From Pectobacterium wasabiae CFBP 3304 (lineage in GTDB: Bacteria; Pseudomonadota; Gammaproteobacteria; Enterobacterales; Enterobacteriaceae): 64,000 nt of DNA. Positions within the stretch are counted from its first letter, which is position 1. Each line of letters opens with the position of its first letter. Below the pieces are notes generated by a model. That model was not told the origin of the DNA and did no database searches. It saw only the letters and a program-made list of their open reading frames with translations. Below, piece after piece: positions 6,800 through 16,079 of this stretch. A program made the position numbers and the translations under genes. Where the stretch lies: the NCBI RefSeq assembly GCF_001742185.1, contig NZ_CP015750.1:3038001-3102000 (forward strand), written 5' to 3'.

Positions 6800-9058
6800 A
6801 TGGCGATTAAACGTTATCCACATCTTGCGCATTGGGGCGCGTTTACCGCTGTGGTTGAAGACGGCAGGCTGATTCGATGCGAGCCGTTTGCAGGCGATCC
6901 AGCCCCTTCCCCTATGCTCGATTCCATCGCGCCGCTGGTGTATTCCGACCGACGTATCCGTCGTCCGTCTGTACGCCGTTCCTGGCTCCGGAAGCGAGAA
7001 AACAGCGACAAAACGCTGCGCGGTCGGGAGGATTTTGTTGAGGTGGATTGGGACGTGGCGCTCGATCTCGTTGCGCAGGAGAATCGCCGTATTCGCGATC
7101 GCTACGGTGCAGATGGCCTTTTTGCCGGTTCTTACGGCTGGTCGTCAGCCGGGCGTTATCACCACGCGCGATCTCAGGTGCGCCGCTTCTATTTCTCCGG
7201 CGGCGGTGCGGTCGATCAGCAGGGAAATTATAGCTGGGGCGCAGCGCAGTTCTTCCTGCCTTATGTGATTGGCACCTTCCATCCGCTGACGGGCAAGGTG
7301 ACCGAATGGCGCAGCGTTGCTGAGCACTGTGATATTTTTCTCGCGTTTGGTGGGCTGGCGCTGAAAAATTCGCAGGTAGCCTCCGGCGGCGCCGGGCACC
7401 ATACGCTCAAGCCCGCATTGGAAGCGCTGGTGGAGAAAGGAATTCCCGTTATTAACATCAGCCCGATGCGCGATGATTGTCCTGAATTTGTGAATGCCGA
7501 GTGGATCCCCATCCGCCCGAATACCGATGTCGCGCTGATGCTGGCGCTAGGCTATGAGATTCAGCGTCTGGGCGCTGACGATAAGGATTTCCTGCAACGC
7601 TACTGCGTTGGTTATGAGCAACTGAGTGACTACTTGCACGGTCGCGGCGATGGCGTGGTGAAAACCCCCGAATGGGCCAGCGATATTACCGGAATCCCCG
7701 CCGATCGTATCCGGCGCTTGGCGCAGCAACTGATTGGCGTGCGTAGCTTTATTACCTGCTCTTATTCTGTGCAACGCGCGCACCGTGGTGAACAGCCTTA
7801 CTGGATGATGATCGCGCTGTCTTCCATGCTGGGGCAGGTGGGGCTACCGGGCGGTGGCTTCTCCTTCGGCCACGGTTCGATGAACAGCGTCGGCAACGAA
7901 CGGATTTCAACGCCTGCGCCCGCTTCTCCATCTACCCCGAACGCAGGACGGGCGATCCCCGTGGCGCGTATCGCGGATATGCTACTGCATCCGGGAACGC
8001 CTTATACCTTTCAGGGGGAAACCCATACTTATCCTGATATCCACCTGATTCACTGGGCGGGCGGTAACCCGTTTCACCATCACCAGCAGTTGAACCGTCT
8101 GGTGGATGGCTGGCGTAAACCAGATACGGTGATTGTGCAGGATATCGTCTGGACGCCCGCGGCGCAGATGGCTGACATCGTGCTACCTGTTACCACCACG
8201 CTGGAGCGTAATGATATCGGTGGATCGTCCCGCGATCGCTTTATCTTTGCGATGCATCAGGCGATTGCGCCGCAGCATCAGGCGCGTAATGACGTGGATA
8301 TTTTCAGCGAGCTGGCGGAGCGTTTGGGCTATAAAGACGCGTTCACGCAAAACCGCAGTGAGCAGCAGTGGCTGGAACATCTTTATGACGAATGTCGCTC
8401 AAAGCAGCGAGATGTCGCTGACGGCTGGCCGTCATTTGAGGATTTCTGGCAGCAGGGTTATGTAGAAATCCCAATGGATGAAAAGCCGTTTGTATTCTTT
8501 GAGGATTTCCGTCGCGATCCGCAGCAGCATGCCCTGAGTACGCCAAGCGGTAAGATTGAACTGTTCAGCTCAGCGATTGCCAGCTATGGCTATGCTGATT
8601 TTGCGCCGCATCCTGAGTGGCAGCCTCCCGTTGAGTGGCTGGGAGCCAAAAGCACGGAAGAATGGCCGCTGCATTTTATTTCTATTCAGCCATCTGACCG
8701 CTTGCACAGCCAATTAGCCGCCACACCGCAGGTTGCTGCGAATAAGACCGCAGGAAAAGAGACGCTGTACATGCACCCGCAGGACGCTGCCGCACGAGAT
8801 ATCGTTGACCGTTCACAGGTCGAAGTCAGAAACGCGCGTGGTCGTATTCTTGCGGGCGTACAGATTACCGACGGCGTGAAGCCGGGCGTGGTGATCATGT
8901 CCACCGGTGCCTGGTTTGAGCCCGGCTTCGGTCAAAGAACGTGGCATCCGGTTGAACAATCAGGAAATGCAAATGTATTGACGCTGGATATTGGCACATC
9001 GCCGCTGACGCAGGGGCCGAACGCCATGAGCTGTCTGGTGGATGTGGTGCGGGTTTAG
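6800..9058 (+). CDS. BisC/DMSO-reductase family molybdopterin oxidoreductase, cytoplasmic
   Basis: A 752-residue molybdoenzyme of the DMSO/TMAO/biotin sulfoxide reductase branch. The segment AGSYGWSSAGR near residue 109 matches the region carrying the serine ligand of molybdenum in DMSO reductase, predicted here to be Ser116. Later cofactor-binding segments are visible (GGGFSFGHGS, WAGGNPFHHHQ, ERNDIGGSSRD, and a C-terminal NARGRILAGVQ barrel). No twin-arginine signal peptide and no N-terminal iron-sulfur cysteine motif are present, which fits a soluble cytoplasmic reductase like BisC rather than periplasmic TorA or DmsA. No partner subunit gene lies beside it. It may reduce methionine or biotin sulfoxide, but the substrate is an inference. 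Confidence 0.85.
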   Translation: MAIKRYPHLAHWGAFTAVVEDGRLIRCEPFAGDPAPSPMLDSIAPLVYSDRRIRRPSVRRSWLRKRENSDKTLRGREDFVEVDWDVALDLVAQENRRIRDRYGADGLFAGSYGWSSAGRYHHARSQVRRFYFSGGGAVDQQGNYSWGAAQFFLPYVIGTFHPLTGKVTEWRSVAEHCDIFLAFGGLALKNSQVASGGAGHHTLKPALEALVEKGIPVINISPMRDDCPEFVNAEWIPIRPNTDVALMLALGYEIQRLGADDKDFLQRYCVGYEQLSDYLHGRGDGVVKTPEWASDITGIPADRIRRLAQQLIGVRSFITCSYSVQRAHRGEQPYWMMIALSSMLGQVGLPGGGFSFGHGSMNSVGNERISTPAPASPSTPNAGRAIPVARIADMLLHPGTPYTFQGETHTYPDIHLIHWAGGNPFHHHQQLNRLVDGWRKPDTVIVQDIVWTPAAQMADIVLPVTTTLERNDIGGSSRDRFIFAMHQAIAPQHQARNDVDIFSELAERLGYKDAFTQNRSEQQWLEHLYDECRSKQRDVADGWPSFEDFWQQGYVEIPMDEKPFVFFEDFRRDPQQHALSTPSGKIELFSSAIASYGYADFAPHPEWQPPVEWLGAKSTEEWPLHFISIQPSDRLHSQLAATPQVAANKTAGKETLYMHPQDAAARDIVDRSQVEVRNARGRILAGVQITDGVKPGVVIMSTGAWFEPGFGQRTWHPVEQSGNANVLTLDIGTSPLTQGPNAMSCLVDVVRV

Positions 9059-9114
9059 CGCTATCCTGAGCCGCTTTTATTTTCCTGTGATTTTGTTTTC
9101 GTAAGGTTGGTTGA

Positions 9115-9933
9115 ATGAATACGCAATTATCCGAAGCCTATTTGCAACGCTTCGGCGGCACCGCGCGGTTATATGGTCAACAGGCGCTGGCGCTGTTTTC
9201 TCAGGCTCACGTTTGCGTGATTGGCATCGGCGGCGTCGGTTCCTGGGCGGCTGAGGCGCTGGCACGTACTGGTATTGGCGCGATTACGCTGATCGATATG
9301 GATGATGTGTGTGTCAGTAATACCAACCGCCAGATTCATGCGCTGCGTCAGTACACCGGGCAGTCGAAGACGGAAGTGATGGCGGAACGTATTCTGGCGA
9401 TCAACCCAGAATGCAATGTCACCTGCGTGGATGATTTCATCAGCGCGGAAAATGTGGCCGAGTTTCTCGATCAAAACTTTAGCTATGTGATTGACGCTAT
9501 TGATAGCGTGCGCCCGAAGGCTGCGCTGTTGTCATACTGCCGCCGCTATAAGATCCCGGTAGTGACAACCGGCGGCGCGGGGGGGCAAATCGATCCGACC
9601 CGGATTGAGGTCGTCGATCTGGCTAAAACCATTCAGGATCCGCTGGCCGCCAAGCTGCGTGAACGGCTAAAGCACGATTTTAACGTGGTGAAAAACAGCA
9701 AAGGGAAACTGGGTATCGACTGTGTATTTTCCAGTGAACCGCTGGTTTATCCGCAGCCTGACGGTTCCGTCTGTGCGTCTCGCAGTACGGCTGATGGGGT
9801 GATGCGTATGGACTGTGCGTCAGGCTTTGGCGCGGCGACGATGGTCACCGCAACCTTTGGGTTTGTTGCGGTATCTCATGCACTGAAGAAGATGATCGCG
9901 AAAAGTGAAAGAGCGTCTGCGACGCAGAGATAG
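9115..9933 (+). CDS. tcdA: tRNA threonylcarbamoyladenosine dehydratase TcdA (CsdL)
   Basis: The 272-residue protein has the E1-like ThiF/MoeB Rossmann fold: GIGGVGSWAAEALARTG near residue 38 binds ATP, followed by IDMDDVCVSNTNRQ and DAIDSVRPK. TcdA uses ATP to cyclise t6A at position 37 of ANN-decoding tRNAs to ct6A. The neighbouring convergent csdE-csdA pair encodes the sulfur donors that act with TcdA in Escherichia coli, and the gene order matches that species. The length equals the family norm. Residues around Cys are conserved in DCASGFGAAT. A start ATG with upstream GGTTGG is plausible. Confidence 0.94.
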   Translation: MNTQLSEAYLQRFGGTARLYGQQALALFSQAHVCVIGIGGVGSWAAEALARTGIGAITLIDMDDVCVSNTNRQIHALRQYTGQSKTEVMAERILAINPECNVTCVDDFISAENVAEFLDQNFSYVIDAIDSVRPKAALLSYCRRYKIPVVTTGGAGGQIDPTRIEVVDLAKTIQDPLAAKLRERLKHDFNVVKNSKGKLGIDCVFSSEPLVYPQPDGSVCASRSTADGVMRMDCASGFGAATMVTATFGFVAVSHALKKMIAKSERASATQR

Positions 9934-9947
9934 CGTCGCATAATCTG

Positions 9948-10403
9948 CTACTTGCTCGCCGCTTCTCGTTCGGCGATGTCTCTGATTCTGGCGGCCAGCG
10001 CCGCCAGACCGCTTGAACGTGAAGCGCTGAGCTGAGCACGTAACCCCAACATATCAAACAGCGTCAGCGGATCGTGTTGTAATAGCGTTTCTGGCGTTTT
10101 TCCCTCAGCGGCGGTTAACAATACTGCCAGTAATCCCCGCACGATGCGTCCGTCGCTGTCGCCGTAAAAATGCAGCCTGCCGTCCTCTTGGCGTTGATAA
10201 CCCAGCCAGACGCGATTTTCACAGCCGGATAACGAAATATCCCCGGTTTTTAGTGCATCGGGCAGCGCTGGCAGCGCTTTTGCCAGCAAAATGAGCTGTC
10301 GATAGCGATCTTCCCATGCGCGGCAGGTATCGAAGCGCATGAGCAGCTCGGCAACGGAGATCTGGTGGCCAAAAGGATGCATCGTGTCAGTTGGTTCGGT
10401 CAT
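9948..10403 (-). CDS. csdE: Sulfur acceptor protein CsdE (SufE-like)
   Basis: A 151-residue SufE-family protein. It accepts persulfide sulfur from the cysteine desulfurase CsdA on its active Cys, seen as Cys61 in [11 protein letters not shown], and passes it on. Other family landmarks are [13 protein letters not shown] near residue 30 and [16 protein letters not shown]. The ATG chosen gives a protein starting [12 protein letters not shown], collinear with the Escherichia protein; a GTG five codons earlier touches the csdA stop and is less likely. It is the second gene of the csdA-csdE operon and converges on tcdA. Confidence 0.93.
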   Translation of the reverse strand: MTEPTDTMHPFGHQISVAELLMRFDTCRAWEDRYRQLILLAKALPALPDALKTGDISLSGCENRVWLGYQRQEDGRLHFYGDSDGRIVRGLLAVLLTAAEGKTPETLLQHDPLTLFDMLGLRAQLSASRSSGLAALAARIRDIAEREAASK

Positions 10404-10418
10404 GGTTTGTGGTATCAC

Positions 10419-11624
10419 TTAGTCGATCAGTAATTCAAGGGCGTTGCCTACCGCGGCGATCAGCGCAGCAACATCTTGTTGGTTATTATACGGGGCAAAC
10501 GAGGCGCGGAGCGTGCCGCTGACGCCGAGTGCGTCCATGAGCGGCTGCGCACAGTGGTGTCCGGCGCGCAGTGCGATGCCACTTTCGGCGAGTAGTGTAA
10601 CCAGATCGCTGTGGTGTACACCGGCAATGTCAAAGGACAACACGCTGGAATGTGGGCTACGGAAACTGCGAAAGCCGGGAAACTGTGTCAGATGCGTCTC
10701 GGCAAGCTGTGCCAACTGTTGGCTGTGCTGCTCTGCGGCGTGCCAATCCAGTGTGGTCAGCCAGTCTAACGCCGCAGACAGGCCAAGCACGCCAGCAATG
10801 TGTGGCGTCCCCGCTTCAAATCGTTGCGGGATGGCCTGTGGCAAGAAACCGTCAAAGGACACCTGCGTCATCATCTTCCCGCCGCCTTGCCACGGCATCA
10901 TGCTTTCCAGCAAGGCGGTTTTGCCATACAGCACGCCGATCCCGGTGGGAGCGTAAAGCTTGTGCCCGGAAAACGCGTAGAAATCGATATCCAGCGCCTG
11001 CACATCGGGTGGGCAGTGAACGATGCCCTGCGCACCATCAACCATCACCACCGCGCCATAGCGATGAGCCAGCGTAATCGCACGCGCCAGATCGGGTAAA
11101 CCACCTGTCACGTTTGACATCTGACTCAGCGCCAGCAGACGGGTTTTCGGCGTGATCAGCGTGGCTAACTGTGCAATATCCGGTAAGAAATCCGCGCCTA
11201 TCGGTAACTTCACCACGGTAGCGCCAGTTTGCTGTGCCACCATGAGCCACGGAATGAGATTAGCGTGATGCTCCGCTTCGCTAACGATGATCTCGTCGCC
11301 CGGTTGAAGGCGAGGGCGGGCATAGCTTTGCGCAACCAGATTGATCGCTTCCGTCGTGCCTCTGGTCCAGACAATGGAACGCGGATCGTCTGCATGGAGC
11401 AAGGCTGCAACGTGCTCACGAGCGCCTTCAAAACGCTGGGTTAGTGCCTGTGCGCCGCGATGCTGACTGCGGTGCACCGTGCCACTCTCGCTGCAATAGA
11501 ATTGCTGCACAGCATCAATAACGGACTGCGGTTTCAGCGCGGTCGCCGCACTATCAAGATACACCGTCGAATGCTGGAGCGCGGGGAACTGTTGGCGAAA
11601 AGTAGTAGGGTTAAACGGTGTCAT
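10419..11624 (-). CDS. csdA: Cysteine desulfurase CsdA
   Basis: A 401-residue class V PLP-dependent enzyme that removes sulfur from cysteine (and selenium from selenocysteine) to form a protein persulfide. The PLP lysine is Lys222 in AFSGHKLYAPTG, the phosphate-binding region includes RGTTEAIN, and the catalytic persulfide cysteine is Cys358 in RAGHHCAQP. Length and catalytic numbering match the Escherichia protein. Directly downstream lies csdE, its sulfur acceptor, and the convergent tcdA completes the CSD system. A related enzyme SufS has the same fold, but the csdE and tcdA neighbours decide for CsdA. Confidence 0.95.
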   Translation of the reverse strand: MTPFNPTTFRQQFPALQHSTVYLDSAATALKPQSVIDAVQQFYCSESGTVHRSQHRGAQALTQRFEGAREHVAALLHADDPRSIVWTRGTTEAINLVAQSYARPRLQPGDEIIVSEAEHHANLIPWLMVAQQTGATVVKLPIGADFLPDIAQLATLITPKTRLLALSQMSNVTGGLPDLARAITLAHRYGAVVMVDGAQGIVHCPPDVQALDIDFYAFSGHKLYAPTGIGVLYGKTALLESMMPWQGGGKMMTQVSFDGFLPQAIPQRFEAGTPHIAGVLGLSAALDWLTTLDWHAAEQHSQQLAQLAETHLTQFPGFRSFRSPHSSVLSFDIAGVHHSDLVTLLAESGIALRAGHHCAQPLMDALGVSGTLRASFAPYNNQQDVAALIAAVGNALELLID

Positions 11625-11807
11625 GAGCGTCCTCTTATAGAGAGCAGATCCTGTCCCATTTTGTCGGGAGAGACAAGTTTAGGACTATGCCTAATCCGAT
11701 TTTATGGAAAAAAAAGCAACTATTGCTACGCTTTAAAGTGTTAATTTTCAGGATTTCCTGATGCATAAGGTTAACTAGAAAACATTTAAATTCATTGGGA
11801 GTTAACT

Positions 11808-12029
11808 ATGAAGAATAAAATTTCTATTTTTGCCGCTATCGTGATGGCGTTTTCTCTGGCAGCCTGTTCCAGTAATTACGTCATGCATACGAATGACGGG
11901 CGCACCATCGTTGCCGAGGGGAAACCGAAGGTTGATGATGAAACGGGTATGATCAGCTACACCGACGCTTACGGCCAGCAGCAGCAAATTAATCGAGATA
12001 ATGTGAAAGAAATGGCGAAAGGGAAATAG
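11808..12029 (+). CDS. ygdI: Small YgdI/YgdR family lipoprotein (DUF903)
   Basis: A 73-residue secreted lipoprotein. A lipobox SLAAC places the lipidated Cys near residue 20, after a short charged N-terminus and hydrophobic core. The mature part has the SH3-like DUF903 sequence: YVMHTNDGRTIVAEGKP followed by DDETGMISYTDAYG. The function of the family is not established. It sits between the csd genes and gcvB, where Escherichia has ygdI, so that symbol is used on position and sequence type. Start is supported by GGGAG eight bases upstream. Confidence 0.85.
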   Translation: MKNKISIFAAIVMAFSLAACSSNYVMHTNDGRTIVAEGKPKVDDETGMISYTDAYGQQQQINRDNVKEMAKGK

Positions 12030-12116
12030 TGCCGTTTGCCCACCATCACACGTTGCTTGTTAATCTGCGCCAGACTCACATAAGGCTGTCATGGCGTTGA
12101 GGTGTGAAACGTAAGC

Positions 12117-12147
12117 AAAAAAAAGCACCGCAATTTGCGGTGCTACA
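12117..12147 (-). terminator. Rho-independent terminator of gcvB
   Basis: Read on the minus strand, AGCACCGC and GCGGTGCT form a stem around AAATT, followed by eight T residues. Confidence 0.92.
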
Positions 12148-12315
12148 CAAAAAATCACTTTGGACAGACAGGGTAAATGTACAGGAAGTGAATAGGGTAG
12201 ACTCGCTACCACATCTGCAAAAGGCAGACAAACAAATAGCAAACACAACATCACAACCACAAGCCAAAAGCACCTCAGGTTACCCCTCCGCACTTTTCGT
12301 TCCGGCCCAGGAAGT
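12117..12315 (-). ncRNA. gcvB: GcvB small regulatory RNA
   Basis: On the minus strand the segment begins ACTTCCTGGGCCGGAACGAA, nearly identical to the Escherichia GcvB 5' end, continues through the GU-rich R1 region (TGGTTGTGATGTTGTGTTTG), keeps the later conserved stretch CTTCCTGTACATTTACCCTG, and ends in a GC-rich terminator with eight T residues. The length of about 199 nt matches the 206-nt Escherichia RNA. GcvB pairs with many mRNAs for peptide and amino acid uptake with the help of Hfq and is activated by GcvA when glycine is plentiful. It is divergent from gcvA, as expected. A TATATT -10 box lies just upstream. Confidence 0.95.
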
Positions 12316-12385
12316 TGCGCTAATATAGGTATTTGCTGGTACATCCTCAATGGACAAATTATAATGTCTCGGATTACAAAAACTA

Positions 12386-12511
<126 letters not shown>

Positions 12512-12575
12512 TGATGTATCCGTCATCTTTTTATTGCAGAGCGTCTGGCTGGTGCCGATGGTATTAATCGCGTAA

Positions 12576-12591
12576 CCAGCTAATTGGCTGG
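12576..12591. promoter_or_regulatory. Palindrome with CTAAT, possible GcvA site
   Basis: CCAGC-TAATTG-GCTGG is a 5-bp dyad that includes CTAAT, the short core described for GcvA binding sites. Two more CTAAT motifs occur at 12320 (gcvB promoter) and 12383 (edge of the ERIC element). This copy lies 100 bases before gcvA. The core is short, so chance matches are possible. Confidence 0.3.
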
Positions 12592-12689
12592 CGATCTTTC
12601 CTGCTGTCGCCTTTCTGCATCTTAAGATTTAATGGGTACGAATGTGCCTGATAAATCGCTGATCTAGCGTAAACAAAAAGATCTCATTC

Positions 12690-13613
12690 ATGTCAAAACG
12701 TCTACCTCCGCTCAACGCACTGCGCGTTTTTGATGCGGCGGCTCGCCATTTAAGTTTTACCAAAGCGGCAGAAGAATTGTTTGTCACGCAGGCTGCCGTC
12801 AGCCACCAAATTAAATCACTGGAAGATTTCCTGGGGCTTAAATTATTCCGCCGGCGTAATCGTTCCCTGCTACTGACGGAAGAAGGGCAAAGTTACTACC
12901 TTGATATCAAAGAGATCTTCTCATCGTTGAATGACGCAACGCGTAAACTGCAATCCCGTAGCGCGAAAGGCGCATTAACGGTCAGCCTGCTGCCGAGCTT
13001 TGCCATTCATTGGCTGGTGCCGCGTCTCTCGAGCTTTAACTCCGACTATCCGGGGATTGATGTTCGTATTCAGGCGGTGGATCGTGATGAAGATCGTCTG
13101 GCGGATGATGTGGATGTCGCCATTTTCTATGGTCGAGGAAACTGGCCGGGGTTGCGGGTGGAGAAGTTGTACGCCGAGTATCTCTTGCCGGTTTGCTCAC
13201 CGGTATTGCTGACGGGGGATCATCCGTTGAAGACGCCGGACGACCTGGTGGCACACACGCTGCTGCACGATGCGTCGCGCCGTGACTGGCTGTCCTATAC
13301 GCGTCAGCTTGGGGTGCAGATTAATGTGCAGCAAGGGCCAATTTTCAGCCACAGTGCGATGGTATTGCAGGCAGCAATTCACGGGCAGGGTGTGGCGCTG
13401 GCGAATAATGTGATGGCGCAGACGGAGCTTGAAGCTGGACGACTGGTGTGTCCGTTTAACGATGTGTTGGTGAGCCGGAATGCTTTTTATCTGGTATGTC
13501 ATGACAGTCAGGCAGAACTGGGTAAAATAGCCGCCTTTCGCCATTGGATTCTGGCGCGGGCGGCTAGCGAGCAGGAGAAGTTTCGCTTCCGCTATGACAG
13601 CGGTACGCGCTGA
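12690..13613 (+). CDS. gcvA: Transcriptional regulator GcvA (LysR family)
   Basis: A 307-residue LysR-type regulator. The N-terminal winged helix-turn-helix is RVFDAAARHLSFTKAAEELFVTQ continued by AAVSHQIKSLE; the effector domain begins near residue 90 (GALTVSLLPSFAIHWLVPRL). Sequence and position opposite gcvB identify GcvA, which activates the gcvTHP operon and gcvB with glycine and represses them with GcvR and purines. It normally autoregulates from the region shared with gcvB. Here an ERIC element separates that region from the start codon, which may alter autoregulation. The ribosome-binding site before the ATG is weak. Confidence 0.95.
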   Translation: MSKRLPPLNALRVFDAAARHLSFTKAAEELFVTQAAVSHQIKSLEDFLGLKLFRRRNRSLLLTEEGQSYYLDIKEIFSSLNDATRKLQSRSAKGALTVSLLPSFAIHWLVPRLSSFNSDYPGIDVRIQAVDRDEDRLADDVDVAIFYGRGNWPGLRVEKLYAEYLLPVCSPVLLTGDHPLKTPDDLVAHTLLHDASRRDWLSYTRQLGVQINVQQGPIFSHSAMVLQAAIHGQGVALANNVMAQTELEAGRLVCPFNDVLVSRNAFYLVCHDSQAELGKIAAFRHWILARAASEQEKFRFRYDSGTR

Positions 13614-13687
13614 GGTCGCATCGTTGACTCTCGAAGATTGATGGACCGAATAATTTATGTAGGTAACTACGATAATAGGTAATAACG

Positions 13688-14083
13688 ATGAATAGTCGTT
13701 TCATGCTGATGTTTGCTGCTATCAGCGGCTTTATTTTTGTCGCGCTAGGCGCGTTTGGTTCTCATGTTCTCAGTAAAACACTGGGCGCTACGGAGCTTGG
13801 GTGGTTGAAAACCGGCCTTGAGTATCAAGCATTTCACACGCTAGCGATTTTGGCGCTGGCGGTTGCGATGCAACAGCGAGCCAATCTGTGGTTTTACTGG
13901 AGCAGCGTGTTTCTGGCGTTGGGAACGGTACTCTTCAGTGGAAGTTTGTACTGTCTGGCGCTTTCTCATCTGAAACTGTGGGTTTATGTGACGCCGATCG
14001 GCGGAGCCTGTTTTCTGGTGGGATGGATATTAATGTTGATTGGCGCACTGCGTCTGAAGAGAAAGGCTGAACGCCATGAATAA
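13688..14083 (+). CDS. ygdD: DUF423 inner-membrane protein YgdD
   Basis: A 131-residue integral membrane protein with four hydrophobic helices and the family motifs LGAFGSHVL near residue 22, [30 protein letters not shown] and [12 protein letters not shown]. The biochemical role of DUF423 proteins is not known. It lies between gcvA and rlmM as in Escherichia and overlaps rlmM by eight bases, so the two are probably cotranscribed and translationally coupled. Confidence 0.93.
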   Translation: MNSRFMLMFAAISGFIFVALGAFGSHVLSKTLGATELGWLKTGLEYQAFHTLAILALAVAMQQRANLWFYWSSVFLALGTVLFSGSLYCLALSHLKLWVYVTPIGGACFLVGWILMLIGALRLKRKAERHE

Positions 14084-15176
14084 AGTTATTTTGTATTGCC
14101 GTCCTGGGTTTGAGAAAGAGTGTGCGGCAGAGATCACGGAAAAAGCCACGCAGCATAATGCGTTCGGCTTTGCGCGGGTAAAAGAAAACAGCGGTTATGT
14201 TGTGTTCGAATGCTATCAGCATGAAGACGCCGACCGTCTGGTGAAAACGCTACCGTTCCATGAGCTGATTTTTGTCCGCCAGATGTTCGTCAGCGGTGAA
14301 CTGTTGCGCGACCTGCCGCCGGAAGACCGTATCACGCCGATCGTGGGGATGCTAACCGGTGCGATTGATCGCGCGGGGGAGTTGCGTGTTGAAGTCCCTG
14401 ACACCAATGAAAGCAAAGAGCTGATGAAGTTCTGTCGCAAATTCACCGTGCCGCTGCGCGCCGCGCTGCGCGGACACAACATTCTATTGGGTCATGAAAA
14501 AGCGGATCGACCGGTGCTGCATGTGCTGTTCATTGCGCCAGGCTGCTGTTATGTCGGTTACTCTTATAGCTATAACAATTCACCGTTTTATATGGGGATC
14601 CCACGTCTTAAGTTCCCTTCTGATGCACCAAGCCGTTCGACGCTGAAGCTGGAAGAGGCTTTTCATGTCTTTATTCCTGCGGATGAGTGGGATGAGCGTC
14701 TAGGCAGCGGTATGTACGCCGTGGATTTGGGAGCATGCCCCGGTGGCTGGACTTATCAGTTGGTCAAACGCAGCATGATGGTTTATGCGGTAGACAACGG
14801 CCCAATGGCACCGAGCCTGATGGATACCGGGCAGGTGATGCACCATCAGGCGGATGGCTTCCGTTTCGAACCACCGCGCAATAATGTGTACTGGCTGGTG
14901 TGCGACATGGTGGAAAAACCCGCTAAAGTCACGAGTCTGATGAGTGATTGGTTAATTAAAGGCTGGTGTCGTGAAGCGATATTCAACCTGAAGTTGCCGA
15001 TGAAGAAGCGCTATGAGGAAGTGTCGCAGAATCTGGCGTTGCTGCGCGAACGTCTGAGCGAAAATGGTATTCATGCCGAAGTGCATGCCAAGCATTTGTA
15101 CCATGACCGTGAAGAAGTCACCGTGCATGTACGTCGTTTCTGGAGCGCGGTGCCCGGCCGTCGCGACGAGCGATAG
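14076..15176 (+). CDS. rlmM: 23S rRNA 2'-O-ribose methyltransferase RlmM
   Basis: A 366-residue SAM-dependent methyltransferase that modifies C2498 of 23S rRNA. An N-terminal THUMP-like RNA-binding region precedes the Rossmann domain, whose SAM motif is [15 protein letters not shown] near residue 220. Residues of the K-D-K-E tetrad are visible (acidic VCDMVE and lysine in [10 protein letters not shown]). Length equals that of the Escherichia protein (formerly YgdE). It overlaps the end of ygdD. Confidence 0.95.
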   Translation: MNKVILYCRPGFEKECAAEITEKATQHNAFGFARVKENSGYVVFECYQHEDADRLVKTLPFHELIFVRQMFVSGELLRDLPPEDRITPIVGMLTGAIDRAGELRVEVPDTNESKELMKFCRKFTVPLRAALRGHNILLGHEKADRPVLHVLFIAPGCCYVGYSYSYNNSPFYMGIPRLKFPSDAPSRSTLKLEEAFHVFIPADEWDERLGSGMYAVDLGACPGGWTYQLVKRSMMVYAVDNGPMAPSLMDTGQVMHHQADGFRFEPPRNNVYWLVCDMVEKPAKVTSLMSDWLIKGWCREAIFNLKLPMKKRYEEVSQNLALLRERLSENGIHAEVHAKHLYHDREEVTVHVRRFWSAVPGRRDER

Positions 15177-15185
15177 TATTGTGTT

Positions 15186-15217
15186 GATGCGTATCTGGAG
15201 TCATTCAGGTACGCATC
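15186..15217. terminator. Hairpin between convergent rlmM and xni
   Basis: GATGCGTA and TACGCATC form a perfect 8-bp stem with a 16-base loop between two converging genes. There is no long T-tract, so termination efficiency is uncertain. Confidence 0.5.
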
Positions 15218-15221
15218 CGTA

Positions 15222-16016
15222 TTAATCCTGCTGCGGGTAAGAGTGCGGCTGAGCGCTACTCTGCACGGGTAGCCTCAACTGTTGCAGATTGCCATTAAGC
15301 GTTAAATCGGTACGTAGTGTGGCAATCTGACGACTGATTAGCGCCATTTCTTTATGCTGTTCCAACTTCTTACGCCACTTCTCCGGCACCGCATCTACTT
15401 GCTGATACAGCGCTTCCAGACTCCCTGCCTGTTGCAGGAGTTGTGCGGCACTTTTGGGGCCGATACCCGCAACGCCTGGGATCTTGCTGCTGCTAATGCC
15501 CGCGAGCCCCCAGTAGTCTGTCAACTGCCGCGGTGAAACACCAAACTCCTGTTCGATAAACGGCAGGTCCAGCCAGCGCTTCTGAAAGTAATCTCTGATC
15601 TGAATGTGTGGTGCCAATAACTGGCAGTAGCCTTTATCGGTCGACACAATCGTTGCCTGATGACCCGCGGATGACAGCTTGACGGCCAGCGTGGCAGCCA
15701 GATCGTCGGCTTCATTACCGGGGCTATGCCAGCTTGCTACGCCAATGGTGGCAAATGCCGCTTTAATCTGCGGGAGTTCCTGTTTCAGATTATCCGGCAT
15801 TGGCGTGCGCCCCGCCTTGTAGTCCGGCAAGAGTTGGTGACGCCAACTGGTATCGCGATCGTCATCATCAAAGACGGCTACCGCGTGGGTAGGCTGGCTA
15901 TTTTGTATGAGCTGATGCAGCGCATGTTGGCACGCTGTGATACAGGGCGAACCTTGTACTGCATGGATGCGACGTATCAGATTGAGCGCGTCGACAATCA
16001 GCAAATGGACAGGCAT
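15222..16016 (-). CDS. xni: Flap endonuclease Xni (ExoIX)
   Basis: A 264-residue protein of the 5'-3' exonuclease/flap endonuclease family, related to the 5' nuclease domain of DNA polymerase I but without polymerase. The order of motifs fits: [11 protein letters not shown] at the N-terminus, [36 protein letters not shown] and the helix-hairpin-helix [16 protein letters not shown] near residue 185. Xni cleaves flap structures and binds K+ in its H3TH motif. It faces rlmM and follows ppnN, as in related species. The reported lack of the third acidic metal cluster in Xni proteins agrees with the single D at STDKG. Confidence 0.93.
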   Translation of the reverse strand: MPVHLLIVDALNLIRRIHAVQGSPCITACQHALHQLIQNSQPTHAVAVFDDDDRDTSWRHQLLPDYKAGRTPMPDNLKQELPQIKAAFATIGVASWHSPGNEADDLAATLAVKLSSAGHQATIVSTDKGYCQLLAPHIQIRDYFQKRWLDLPFIEQEFGVSPRQLTDYWGLAGISSSKIPGVAGIGPKSAAQLLQQAGSLEALYQQVDAVPEKWRKKLEQHKEMALISRQIATLRTDLTLNGNLQQLRLPVQSSAQPHSYPQQD

Positions 16017-16079
16017 CGCATCATTCCTGAAAGAAGGGGGAAGCTGGCTTCCCCGTATAGGTGCTGGTTAAGTGAGCGG

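Noticed and set aside
12104..12328. 74-codon open frame opposite gcvB
   Set aside because: It is the complement of the GcvB RNA, including its terminator; no protein features.
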